A stretch of DNA of 64,000 nt from Pseudomonadota bacterium (GTDB taxonomy: Bacteria; Pseudomonadota; Alphaproteobacteria; Sphingomonadales; Sphingomonadaceae): positions 124,001 to 188,000 of the forward strand of contig JAEXFD010000030.1 of NCBI GenBank assembly GCA_023400405.1. The letters are read 5' to 3'. Below the pieces are notes generated by a model. That model searched no databases. It saw only the letters and a list, made by a program, of their open reading frames with translations, and was not told where the DNA came from. Of the stretch, positions 9,141-17,022 are shown piece after piece. The translations under genes and the position numbers were made by a program. Position 1 is the stretch's first letter, and every line of letters begins with the position of its first letter.

Positions 9141-11339
9141 TCAGAATTCGCCCGCGACTCCGACGCGACCGATCGTGTCGCGGCTTCCGGCGTGGCTGAA
9201 CCCAGCCGTCAGGGCGAACTTCGACTCTGCGCCTAGATCGAGCGCGTGGGCGAAGGACAGGCTGAACGCCACCTTGCCGCGATAGACCGCGGTGTTCGCG
9301 GCATAGCTGGTCCGTCCGGGTGCGGAGGGCATCGGCGCCTGGGCGAGCGCACCGGCGGCGGCGATGCCCCGGCGCGCCTCGTCGCGATTGATGCGGGCCA
9401 GGTCGAACAATTGCGACTCCCCGGCTTCCAGCGCGCTCACCCGCCCGGGCAGGCTGCTCAAAGCCGTAAGATCGACACTCGACGTGCCCAGATTGCCGGC
9501 GGCGTCGGCGGTCACGATCCGGACCGGCCCCGATTGGGCGGCATTGCTGGCCGCGGAACTGATGCCCGCCATCGTGTAGGTCGATCCGCTGGTGCCCAGC
9601 GCGACCTGCCCTCCCCGCGTTGCGCTTGCGCCGCCCAGGGCGACGCTGTTCGCGGCGGCGGCGGAGGAGCCGTTCCCGAGGGCGACGGCGCCGTCCCCGT
9701 TCGCGACGGTGGCATTGCCGATCGCGACCGCGCCCTGGCCGGTGGCACTGTTGTTGGCGCCGAGCGCGACGGCGCCCTGGCCCGTTGCGACATTCGGGTC
9801 TCCAATCGCAACCGCGCCGTTGCCGGAAGCGGTATTGCCCGCGCCGATGGAGACGGCCTTGCCGTTGATTGCCCGCGCGCCGTCACCGATCGCTACCGAA
9901 GAAGTCCCGCTCGCCAGCGAGCCGCTGCCCACGGCGATCGATTGCTGGCCCGAAGCGGTCGGCCCGGCGCCGGTCATGTTGGTCCGGAAATAGGCGCCGT
10001 TCGCCGAGGCCTGATTGGCCACGCCGAGTGCCGTATCCGCGGTGCTCTGCGCGGCCGCGGCATTGGTGAGGGCAGTGTTGGCCGTCCCCTGTGCCGCATC
10101 GGCCGCACTTTGCGCGGTGGCTGCATTGGCCAGGGCTGTGTTGGCGGTTCCCTGCGCCGCATTCGCCGCGGTGAGTGCCTGGGCGGCCGTACCCCCGCCG
10201 GACGTCGCCGCCGCCAGCGCATTGTCGGCAGTGGTCTGCGCGGTCGCAGCGTTGGCCAGCGCGGTATTGGCGGTTCCCTGCGCCGCGCTGGCCGCGGCTT
10301 GCACGGCCTGAAGCTGCGCGAGGTTGACAGCGTCGGTCGCCTGCGTCCCGGCCGCCACGTTCGTCAGTTGACGTTCCGCGCCGGCGGCCCCGAAGGAAAC
10401 GCTATTGTCGCGATCTGCGCTCGAATTGCTCCCCAGCGCCACGCTATTTTGCCCGATGGCGATGGCGGTGGCGCCCAGGGCCACGCTTTTGTCCGTGGTC
10501 GCGACGGCGCCGGTTCCAAGCGCTGTCGATTGCGTGCCGAGCGCGCCAGCCCCCGTCCCGACAGCGGTGCTATAATCGCCGATTGACTGCGCGCCGAGGC
10601 CGAAAGCCGAGGAGGCATTACCGTTTGCCCGCGAGCCGAAGCCGATCGACAGCGCCTGGTTTCCGGCAATGGCATTGTAGCCCATGGCGATCGAGCCATA
10701 GGCCGTTCCGCTGGCGGCCCGCCCAAGGATGATGCTGTCGGCCTGGAGCGAGCTGGCGGTTTCTCCGAGGACGATCGAGGATGCGCCTCCCGCGCTCGCC
10801 TGAAGGCCCATCGCGATGGCGGAATCCGAAGAGGCCGTCGCGCTGCGGCCGATCGCAATCGATCGCAGGCCGCTCGCCTCGGATTCGACGCCGAGGGCCA
10901 TGGACTCGGAACCAAGGCTGCTGGCCCCGCCTCCAAAGGCCATCGAGAGAAAGCCGCTGCTGCTCGCCGAGCTTCCGAACGCAAGGGATCCCGGCCCGGC
11001 GGCGCTCGTGCCAGCGCCGATCGCGATGGCCAGGTCGGCGCTCGCATCTGAGTCATTGCCGATCGCAATCCCCCGCGACACGGCGTTGCCGTTGGGGTCT
11101 TGCACGGATGCTCCGTCCCCAATCGCGACGTTCGATTCGCCATTGGCGCGCGCGTCGCCGCAGACCGTGGCGTTGGTGGAGCCCGGCGCGACAGTGCCGA
11201 CCGGATTGTTGGCGGCATCGCGGCACTGAACGTTCTGCGCCTGCGCTTCTCCGGTCGCCAGCATCATCGCGATGGCGCCGATGGAAGCGGTCGCCAGGCC
11301 TCGCAACGCCACGCTGCGCGTCATTCCGATGGTCTTCAT
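9141..11339 (-). CDS. YadA-like trimeric autotransporter adhesin
   Basis: A 732-residue type Vc autotransporter, predicted to trimerise in the outer membrane and display an adhesive stalk and head. Residues 1-35 are a signal peptide ending GEAQAQ. Residues ~60-320 are many ~14-residue YadA head repeats (S-AIG--A-A-G type, e.g. SIAIGRSATASSDSAIAMG). Residues ~336-450 are an Ala/Thr coiled coil built from repeats of AQGTANTALANAATAQ. A second head block (residues ~460-600) follows. The last ~100 residues are the membrane anchor: RVSALEAGESQLFDLAR, then beta strands ending in GVAGEF with the terminal Phe needed for Bam-mediated insertion. The ATG at 11337-11339 has AGAGGGG upstream. A head block on both sides of the coil is unusual. 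The binding target is unknown. Confidence 0.93.
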   Translation of the reverse strand: MKTIGMTRSVALRGLATASIGAIAMMLATGEAQAQNVQCRDAANNPVGTVAPGSTNATVCGDARANGESNVAIGDGASVQDPNGNAVSRGIAIGNDSDASADLAIAIGAGTSAAGPGSLAFGSSASSSGFLSMAFGGGASSLGSESMALGVESEASGLRSIAIGRSATASSDSAIAMGLQASAGGASSIVLGETASSLQADSIILGRAASGTAYGSIAMGYNAIAGNQALSIGFGSRANGNASSAFGLGAQSIGDYSTAVGTGAGALGTQSTALGTGAVATTDKSVALGATAIAIGQNSVALGSNSSADRDNSVSFGAAGAERQLTNVAAGTQATDAVNLAQLQAVQAAASAAQGTANTALANAATAQTTADNALAAATSGGGTAAQALTAANAAQGTANTALANAATAQSAADAAQGTANTALTNAAAAQSTADTALGVANQASANGAYFRTNMTGAGPTASGQQSIAVGSGSLASGTSSVAIGDGARAINGKAVSIGAGNTASGNGAVAIGDPNVATGQGAVALGANNSATGQGAVAIGNATVANGDGAVALGNGSSAAAANSVALGGASATRGGQVALGTSGSTYTMAGISSAASNAAQSGPVRIVTADAAGNLGTSSVDLTALSSLPGRVSALEAGESQLFDLARINRDEARRGIAAAGALAQAPMPSAPGRTSYAANTAVYRGKVAFSLSFAHALDLGAESKFALTAGFSHAGSRDTIGRVGVAGEF

Positions 11340-11695
11340 GATCTATTCCCCTCTTCGGTCGTGAGCGACGTCGCGAGAGAGGAATGGCCGGCATCGCCCC
11401 GGCGCTCCGGCGCAAGACCGGCACTCTCCCCCACTGTCACAAGGAGAAACGGGATCGTCGCCGCGGATCAGACAGAGGGCATCAACATTTTCCTTTTGGC
11501 CAACCGGCGCCTCCCGCGCCAATTCGCGGGACCCAGCGTTGCCTCTCGCTCGATTGCGCCCGCGGATCAGGAAATGTCTGTTCTCGCGAGGCTTTCCCGT
11601 TTTCTCCGTTGACCGGCCCGACCCGGCACATAGCGCTTGTGGAGCATCAGCAAGCCGACTTAGCGTAGCGGAGGGGAATTTTGGGGGAGACGGAA
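11340..11695. other. Divergent intergenic region between adhesin and Ser/Thr kinase
   Basis: A 356-base gap with no supportable gene. It must hold the promoters of the leftward adhesin and the rightward kinase. On the plus strand TTGACC at about 11611 is a candidate -35 element for the kinase, but no convincing -10 follows. The kinase ribosome site GGGGGAGA is at about 11683-11690. Confidence 0.45.
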
Positions 11696-14125
11696 ATGGC
11701 GGATGCGCGCGCGAGCTGGCCGACGGTGCAGAAGCTGTTCGACGAGCTGATCGACCTGCCCGAAAGCGATTGGGAAACGGCGCTCACGAACCGGAACGCC
11801 TCGGAGGCGACGATCGCGCGCGTCCGCACCCTGCTGGCGGCAGCGCGCCAGACGGGCCCGCTCGACAGGGGAAAGCCGGTGTTCGCCGGTGCGCCGGCGA
11901 CGGCGCAAAGCCTGCCCGCAGGCACTCAGATCGGCGACTTCGTCATCGAACGGCCGATCGGCGCCGGCGGCATGGGCGAGGTCTTCGAAGCGGTGCGGCA
12001 TGGCGCCGGCTTCCAGCAACGCGTCGCGCTCAAGCTGCTGCGCGTCAACGCGACCGAAAACCGCTCCGCCTTCACCCGCGAGCGGCAGTTCCTGGCCGAA
12101 CTCGAGCATCCAGGCATCGCCCGGCTGATCGACGGCGGCATCGCCGCGGACGGGCGCCCCTATCTGGCAATGGAGTATGTCGACGGGGAGCCCATCGATC
12201 GCTGGGTCGCGGCGCGGACGGCCGATCTCGAGACCCGGCTCCGCCTTTTCCTCGAAGTTTGCACCACGCTTGCCTTCGCGCACGCACAGCTGATCGTTCA
12301 CCGCGACCTGAAGCCGTCCAACATCCTCGTCGACAAGGATGGACGCACGCGGCTGGTCGATTTCGGCATCGCCAAGCTCCTCGACGATGTCGTCCCGGAG
12401 AGCGGCGTGCAGACGACGGTCGCGCTGATGACGCCGGACTTCGCCGCGCCCGAGCAGCTGGAGGGCGGCATGATCTCGGTGGGCACCGATATCTATGCGC
12501 TGGGCGGCGTGCTCTACCAATTGCTCGCGGGACGCGGCCCTTGGTCGGAAGAAGGCAGCGCGATGCCGGCGACGATCCGCCGGATCCTGGCCGGCGATCC
12601 AGCCCTGCCCAGCCGCGCCGTCCGCGCCGATGGGCCCGTTCCGGCGCGTGCGATCCGCGGCGACCTCGACGCGATCGTCCTCAAGGCGATGCGCCGCGAC
12701 CCGGGCGAGCGCTATGCCAGCGCTTCCGAGCTTGCCGAGGATGTCCGCCGGCACCTGGCGGATGAGCCGGTGCATGCGCGCCCGGGTACTCGGCGCTATC
12801 GCTTGGGACGTTTCGTGCGACGCTATCGCTGGGGCCTTGCGGCCGGCGCGGCGATCGTGGCCAGCCTCGTCGCGGGCATGGTCGGCGTGGCGATCCAGGC
12901 GCATCGCGCTGCCGTGGAACGCGATGTCGCGCTGGACGAGGCGGAGCGGGCGGACGCGGTCGTGCAGATGATGACCCTGATGACGGCGGACAGCAGCGGC
13001 CAGGCCGACATGTCGGTCAAGACGATGCTGGACGGCTCGGCGAAGCGACTACTCTCGACCGCCGATGGCAGCCCGCGCTCCGCGGCGCTGGTGGTGGCGA
13101 TGGCCGACCTCTATATCAATCGGCAGGATGCCAAGGGCACCTATGATTTTCTAAAGGCCGCGCTCGCCCATGGCATCGGCAGCCAGGACCCGGTGGGTGT
13201 CGCCGAGATGAAGATGCGCCTCGCCAATATCGCCGCGACGATGGGGCATGATGGCGAGGCGAAGCTATTGATCGACGAGGCCGAGCGCGTCTTCGCGGGG
13301 AAGGACGAGCGCCAGGCGATCGACCGCGTCGAGGCGATCGGAGTGCGGGCGCAGCTGGCGCGCAAGGCGGGCGATTATCCCAAGGCGATCGCGCTGCTGC
13401 GCGACAACCTGCCCGAGGCGGAACGCGTCTATGCCGGCCACGAGCGCGAGTTGTTCACGCGCTACAACAACCTGCTGGTCTACCTGATCGAGGCGAACGA
13501 GCTCGACCAGTTCGGCGCGCTGATGCCGCGCGTCGATGCCGCGCTCGCGCGCACCGGCCAGCAGGACAGTATCCAGGGGCTCGGCATCCGGTTGACCGAA
13601 GCGGCGTGGCGGGTGCGCAAGGGCGAGGTTGCGACGGCCGAGCAGCTATTTCGCGACATCGCCAACAAGCGGCGCCAGCTCTATCCCGGCACCGCCGGCC
13701 TCGCGACCGACCTGTTCCAGCTCGCGCGCGTGCTCGTCGCCCAGCGCAAGTTCGCCGAAGCGCGGGCGGCGATGGACGAGGCCCTGCCGATCGCCCGCGC
13801 CACGCTGGGGCCGGATGCGATTCCGACGCTACTGCTCGAGATACAGCAAGTCGAAGCCGATGCCGAGGATGGCCAGGTGCCGCGCGCAGCGTCCGAGTTT
13901 GCGGCAGTCTCCGCCAAGGTCGCGAAGCTGCCGCTGCCGCCGCTTCCGGTCGCGATGCTGGCCCGTGCCGAGGCGATCCTGCGCCTGAACCAGCATCGCC
14001 CCGCCGACGCCGCCGCCGCACTCGATAAAGCCGGGGCGATCATGACCAAGATGGGCCCGGCGGGCGCGGCCTTCGTGAAGGGGCTGGCACCGCTGCGCAA
14101 ACGGATCGAGCAGGCGCGGGGCTGA
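11696..14125 (+). CDS. Transmembrane Ser/Thr protein kinase with C-terminal repeat sensor domain
   Basis: An 809-residue Hanks-type kinase. An N-terminal helical segment (WPTVQKLFDELIDLPESDWE) precedes the catalytic domain. Catalytic residues: glycine loop GAGGMGEVF (~88-96), Lys113 in VALKLL, HRDLKPSN (~202-209), DFGIA (~222-226) and FAAPEQ (activation/P+1 loop). All are present, so it should be active. One transmembrane helix at ~379-401 (WGLAAGAAIVASLVAGMVGVAI) is followed by ~400 residues of helical, TPR-like repeats that would lie in the periplasm. ATG 11696, seven bases after GGGGGAGA, is preferred over TTG 11681. The ECF sigma gene lies tail-to-tail seven bases away. Known ECF-kinase pairs, such as Vibrio EcfP/PknT, suggest that the kinase phosphorylates and activates that sigma factor. 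This is inference here. Confidence 0.93.
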   Translation: MADARASWPTVQKLFDELIDLPESDWETALTNRNASEATIARVRTLLAAARQTGPLDRGKPVFAGAPATAQSLPAGTQIGDFVIERPIGAGGMGEVFEAVRHGAGFQQRVALKLLRVNATENRSAFTRERQFLAELEHPGIARLIDGGIAADGRPYLAMEYVDGEPIDRWVAARTADLETRLRLFLEVCTTLAFAHAQLIVHRDLKPSNILVDKDGRTRLVDFGIAKLLDDVVPESGVQTTVALMTPDFAAPEQLEGGMISVGTDIYALGGVLYQLLAGRGPWSEEGSAMPATIRRILAGDPALPSRAVRADGPVPARAIRGDLDAIVLKAMRRDPGERYASASELAEDVRRHLADEPVHARPGTRRYRLGRFVRRYRWGLAAGAAIVASLVAGMVGVAIQAHRAAVERDVALDEAERADAVVQMMTLMTADSSGQADMSVKTMLDGSAKRLLSTADGSPRSAALVVAMADLYINRQDAKGTYDFLKAALAHGIGSQDPVGVAEMKMRLANIAATMGHDGEAKLLIDEAERVFAGKDERQAIDRVEAIGVRAQLARKAGDYPKAIALLRDNLPEAERVYAGHERELFTRYNNLLVYLIEANELDQFGALMPRVDAALARTGQQDSIQGLGIRLTEAAWRVRKGEVATAEQLFRDIANKRRQLYPGTAGLATDLFQLARVLVAQRKFAEARAAMDEALPIARATLGPDAIPTLLLEIQQVEADAEDGQVPRAASEFAAVSAKVAKLPLPPLPVAMLARAEAILRLNQHRPADAAAALDKAGAIMTKMGPAGAAFVKGLAPLRKRIEQARG

Positions 14126-14131
14126 GAGCAG

Positions 14132-14668
14132 CTATTCCGCCAGTTCGGCGTGGATCCAGGCGCGCGCCTGCTGCCACCAGCGGAACGCGGTGCGTTCGCT
14201 CACCCCCAGGACTTCGGCGGTCTCGCGTTCGCTGAGCCCGGCGAAGAAACGGCATTCAACGACCTTGGCCAGCCGCGCGTCCACTTCGGCCAGCGCGACG
14301 AGCGCGTCGTTGAGCTGCACGAGCTCGGCATCGTCGCTTTCGTTGGCGATCACGTCCAGCGCATGGGTGAAGCTCTCGCGCTCCGCCTTGCGCTTGGCGC
14401 TCATCCGGGCGCGGGCAGCATCAATCAGAATGTGGCGCATCGCCGTGACGGCGCTGGCGAGGAAATGATTGTGATCGTTCCAGCCCGAATGCCGTTGCAG
14501 CTTGATATAGGCTTCGGAAACCAGCGCGGTCGGCTGGAGCGTCGCGGGTGATCCAGCGCGACGATATTCTCGCTCGGCAATCTCGTGCAATTCGTCATAG
14601 AGCAGCTTGGCGAGATGATCGAAGGCCAGCGTGACCGGCTTCAGCTGCTCGTCAGACCCGTTACCCAC
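14132..14668 (-). CDS. ECF-type RNA polymerase sigma factor (kinase-linked group)
   Basis: A 178-residue sigma-70-family protein. Region 2 contains LVSEAYIKLQ and FLASAVTAMRHILIDAARAR; region 4 contains LSERETAEVLGVSERTAFRWWQQARAW, a clear helix-turn-helix. The LQPTALVSEAYIKL and AMRHILIDAARAR wording is typical of the ECF sigma factors found beside Ser/Thr kinases. The GTG at 14666-14668 with GGGGA upstream is chosen. The frame stays open to 14884, but that part runs into the lipoprotein gene on the other strand and has no sigma sequence. No anti-sigma gene is adjacent, so control by the neighbouring kinase is plausible. Likely targets are the surrounding adhesin and envelope genes, which is inference. 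Confidence 0.9.
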   Translation of the reverse strand: MGNGSDEQLKPVTLAFDHLAKLLYDELHEIAEREYRRAGSPATLQPTALVSEAYIKLQRHSGWNDHNHFLASAVTAMRHILIDAARARMSAKRKAERESFTHALDVIANESDDAELVQLNDALVALAEVDARLAKVVECRFFAGLSERETAEVLGVSERTAFRWWQQARAWIHAELAE

Positions 14669-14835
14669 GTTATCCCCAGTCCCGTCGATAGCGCCTCGGC
14701 AATGTGCAGGGTCCAGCTTTCCAGCGCAACTGCAAAGCAAAACGCCGAACTTCCCACCGCCCGTGTCTGATCGCGTCCCGACTTCTCGTTGAGGGAAGCA
14801 GGAGCGCGATGGCCGCGCGGACATGGGAGGGCGAC

Positions 14836-15375
14836 GTGAGGCGCACCGGGATGATGATCGGGCTGGCGGCGATGCTGTCGGCATGCGGCGGGGGCAGCGG
14901 CGGAAACCTTGCCGGCGGCACCGCGGAAAGCGCGCCGGCAGCGTCCGGGGGCGACGTCCTCAACGCCTGTGCGCACCTCGACAAGGGAGCGATCGAACAG
15001 ACACTCGGCGGCAAGATCCAGAGCGCCGAGCTGAGCGCGGTCCGCGACGGCAGCCAGGGCAATGGCGATCGCTTCTCGCAATGCGCCTATGATTTCGGCG
15101 GATTGAACATCCTGGTCGTCGGCACCGGCCTCTCCTACGGCAATCCCAGCGTCGCAGAGCAGGTCGAGAGCATGCGCGCCGAGATCAAGATGGCCAGCAA
15201 TGCCCCCACCGAGGACGTGCCGGGACTCGGCAAGGCCGCGCTGTGGAACCCGGGCCTGCACGCGCTCTACCTGTTCCCCGGGGACAGGCGGTACCTTTCC
15301 TTCACCCTCAACAAGGTGGGCGAACCCGATCAGAAGGCGGCGGCGATCAAGCTGGCCCGCAAGCTGGGAGGTTGA
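14836..15375 (+). CDS. Putative lipoprotein, DUF3558-like
   Basis: A predicted envelope lipoprotein of about 179 residues. The signal peptide MRRTGMMIGLAAMLSAC ends in a lipobox (LSAC) and is followed by a Gly/Ser/Ala linker. The folded part has the pattern of short DUF3558-type domains: NACAHLDKGAIEQTLGGKIQ, a second Cys in FSQCAYDF, GLGKAALW, and a C-terminal helix AAAIKLARKLGG. GTG 14836, five bases after GGGAGG, gives an ideal lipoprotein leader. ATG 14809 is the alternative but would put acidic residues before the leader. It starts 167 bases from the divergent sigma gene and is first in a run of four envelope genes. The protein at 20348-20953 looks like a distant relative. The function is unknown. 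Confidence 0.75.
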   Translation: MRRTGMMIGLAAMLSACGGGSGGNLAGGTAESAPAASGGDVLNACAHLDKGAIEQTLGGKIQSAELSAVRDGSQGNGDRFSQCAYDFGGLNILVVGTGLSYGNPSVAEQVESMRAEIKMASNAPTEDVPGLGKAALWNPGLHALYLFPGDRRYLSFTLNKVGEPDQKAAAIKLARKLGG

Positions 15376-15378
15376 GCG

Positions 15379-15897
15379 ATGCGCGCCATTCTCCTCTTCG
15401 CGGCATTCGGGCTCGTCGCCGCCGCGCCGCAAATGCCGAATGCGCCCTGGGTGCTGCGCGGCGACGGCCTCAGCCGGATCGTGGCGGGCAAGCAGCGGGT
15501 GCTGCGCTTCGGCACCCCACGCGCCGCGGCGGTTGCGGAGGCGAGCGCCGTGCTCGGCAAGCCCAGCTCGTCCCAGACCTCGCCCGATTGCGGCCAGGGC
15601 ACCCCGATGGTGCTGGTCAGCTACAAGGGCGGGCTCACCTTGCAGTTCCTGAAGGGCAAGTTCAGCGGCTGGTCGCTCGATCCACCGTCCGATCCGCGGC
15701 TGAAGACGCCGGCCGGCATCGCGATCGGATCGAGCCGCGCCGCCGTGATGAAGGCCTATCCCGATGCCACGATCGACGACGGCTCGCTGGGCGTCATGTT
15801 CACCCGCGAAAACGGTCCTTCCGGCTTCCTGAGCAGCCTGAAAGCCAACGCCCGGGTAGTCGGCCTGTTTGCCGGCGAAACCTGCATGATTTCCTGA
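15379..15897 (+). CDS. Secreted protein of unknown function
   Basis: A 172-residue protein I do not recognise. The N-terminus (MRAILLFAAFGLVAAAPQ) is a short Sec signal peptide. The mature part contains WVLRGDGLSRIVAGKQ, RFGTPRAAAVAEASAVLGKPS, CGQGTPMVLVSYKGGLTLQF and IAIGSSRAAVMKAYPDAT, which looks like a small repeated alpha/beta fold in which an f-G-----v--a------- motif occurs twice. Two Cys (in PDCGQG and ETCMIS) could form a disulfide. It starts three bases after the lipoprotein stop and is followed 20 bases later by the OmpA-like gene, so it is cotranscribed with them. Confidence 0.7.
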   Translation: MRAILLFAAFGLVAAAPQMPNAPWVLRGDGLSRIVAGKQRVLRFGTPRAAAVAEASAVLGKPSSSQTSPDCGQGTPMVLVSYKGGLTLQFLKGKFSGWSLDPPSDPRLKTPAGIAIGSSRAAVMKAYPDATIDDGSLGVMFTRENGPSGFLSSLKANARVVGLFAGETCMIS

Positions 15898-15917
15898 TCT
15901 TTCCAGGGGGATTATCG

Positions 15918-16976
15918 ATGACGAACCGTTTCCTTGCCGCAGCAAGCCTGCTCACGCTCGCGCTGGCCGCCTGCTCTTCAAAAACGGCCGACGAGGCGCC
16001 GCAAGCGCTGGCCAATGCCATAGCCGCCAACGCGACGGCGCCCGCCGCCGCACCAAGCGCCTCGCCCACGCCCGCGGCTGCCGCGGTGCCCGGCTTCGAT
16101 CCCGAGACGGCGCCGGTCAGCGACGCCAAGCTGGGCGCCTGGCCCTATTTCGGCATCATGGACGGCTATGAGAAGTTCAAGCCCGACATCATGCCGACGT
16201 CCGACGGGGCGAAGTTCCTTGAGGACGTGCCTTATGACCGCTGGGAATTCTTCGACGGGGTCAAGCTCATCCCGGTCGAGGGGCGCACCATCATCAGCGG
16301 CGGCAAGGGCAGCAGCGCGTCCTTTTTCCAGGTCCAGAAGACCTATGAGAAGCTGGTCCACGATCTCGGCGGCGTGACGGTCTACGAAGGATCGGGCAAG
16401 CCGCTCAAGGACCGCAAGCTGATCTTCCAGGACAAGCGGTTCCGCGCCAACTACGTGTACGAAGAAGACCAGATGGGCGTGTACATGCTGCGCACGCCGA
16501 ACAGCCAGATCTGGGTCGAGGTCTATCATCCCTGGGAAGACAATTCGAAGAATTACTGGCTGACGATCGTCGAGAAGAAGGCGCTCGAGGTGAAGGTCAA
16601 GCTGATCCCGGCGGAGGAGTTGAAACGCGGGCTCGACGCGGCCGGCCACGTCGCCCTCTACCTAAACTTCGACACCGACAAGACCGCACTGCGCCCCGAG
16701 GCGCAGCCGGTGATCGCCGAGATCGTGAAGCTGATGCAAGCCGATCCGACGCTCAAGCTGGAAGTGCAGGGGCATACCGACAATGCCGGCACCCCGGCGC
16801 ACAATGTCACCCTGTCCGAAGGCCGCGCTGCCGCCGTCGTGGCCGCATTGCGCGTCCAGGGCATCGCCGCCGATCGCGTCGTGCCGAGGGGCTTCGGCCA
16901 GGAAAAGCCCATCGCGGACAACGGCACCGAAGAAGGCCGCGCCAAGAACCGCCGCGTCGAACTCGTGAAACGCTGA
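15918..16976 (+). CDS. OmpA-family peptidoglycan-associated lipoprotein
   Basis: A 352-residue lipoprotein. The leader MTNRFLAAASLLTLALAAC has a lipobox (LAAC) and is followed by an Ala/Pro-rich linker (~20-55). Residues ~60-235 form a domain of unknown function (WPYFGIMDGYEKF, YDRWEFFDGVKLIPVEG, NYWLTIVEKKALEV). The last ~115 residues are an OmpA/MotB domain: VALYLNFDTDKTALRPEAQP, LEVQGHTDNAGTPAHNVTLSEGRAAAV and GFGQEKPIADNGTEEGRAKNRRVEL. The conserved Asp/Arg that bind diaminopimelate are in TDN and NRRVEL. It should link the outer membrane to peptidoglycan. GGGGG precedes ATG 15918. It lies third in the envelope gene run. Confidence 0.92.
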   Translation: MTNRFLAAASLLTLALAACSSKTADEAPQALANAIAANATAPAAAPSASPTPAAAAVPGFDPETAPVSDAKLGAWPYFGIMDGYEKFKPDIMPTSDGAKFLEDVPYDRWEFFDGVKLIPVEGRTIISGGKGSSASFFQVQKTYEKLVHDLGGVTVYEGSGKPLKDRKLIFQDKRFRANYVYEEDQMGVYMLRTPNSQIWVEVYHPWEDNSKNYWLTIVEKKALEVKVKLIPAEELKRGLDAAGHVALYLNFDTDKTALRPEAQPVIAEIVKLMQADPTLKLEVQGHTDNAGTPAHNVTLSEGRAAAVVAALRVQGIAADRVVPRGFGQEKPIADNGTEEGRAKNRRVELVKR

Positions 16977-17022
16977 GCCCGTCGGCTCGGACCCTCGATC
17001 CCTTTCGCAAAGGAAAACGATC

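Noticed and set aside
9336..11110. Dense short repeats that might be taken for a CRISPR or tandem satellite
   Set aside because: The repeats keep the reading frame and encode the YadA head and coiled-coil units; there are no unique spacers.
14669..14884. Longer N-terminus for the ECF sigma factor
   Set aside because: The extra residues are Ser/Arg/Pro-rich without sigma features and overlap the divergent lipoprotein start; GTG 14668 has a ribosome site.
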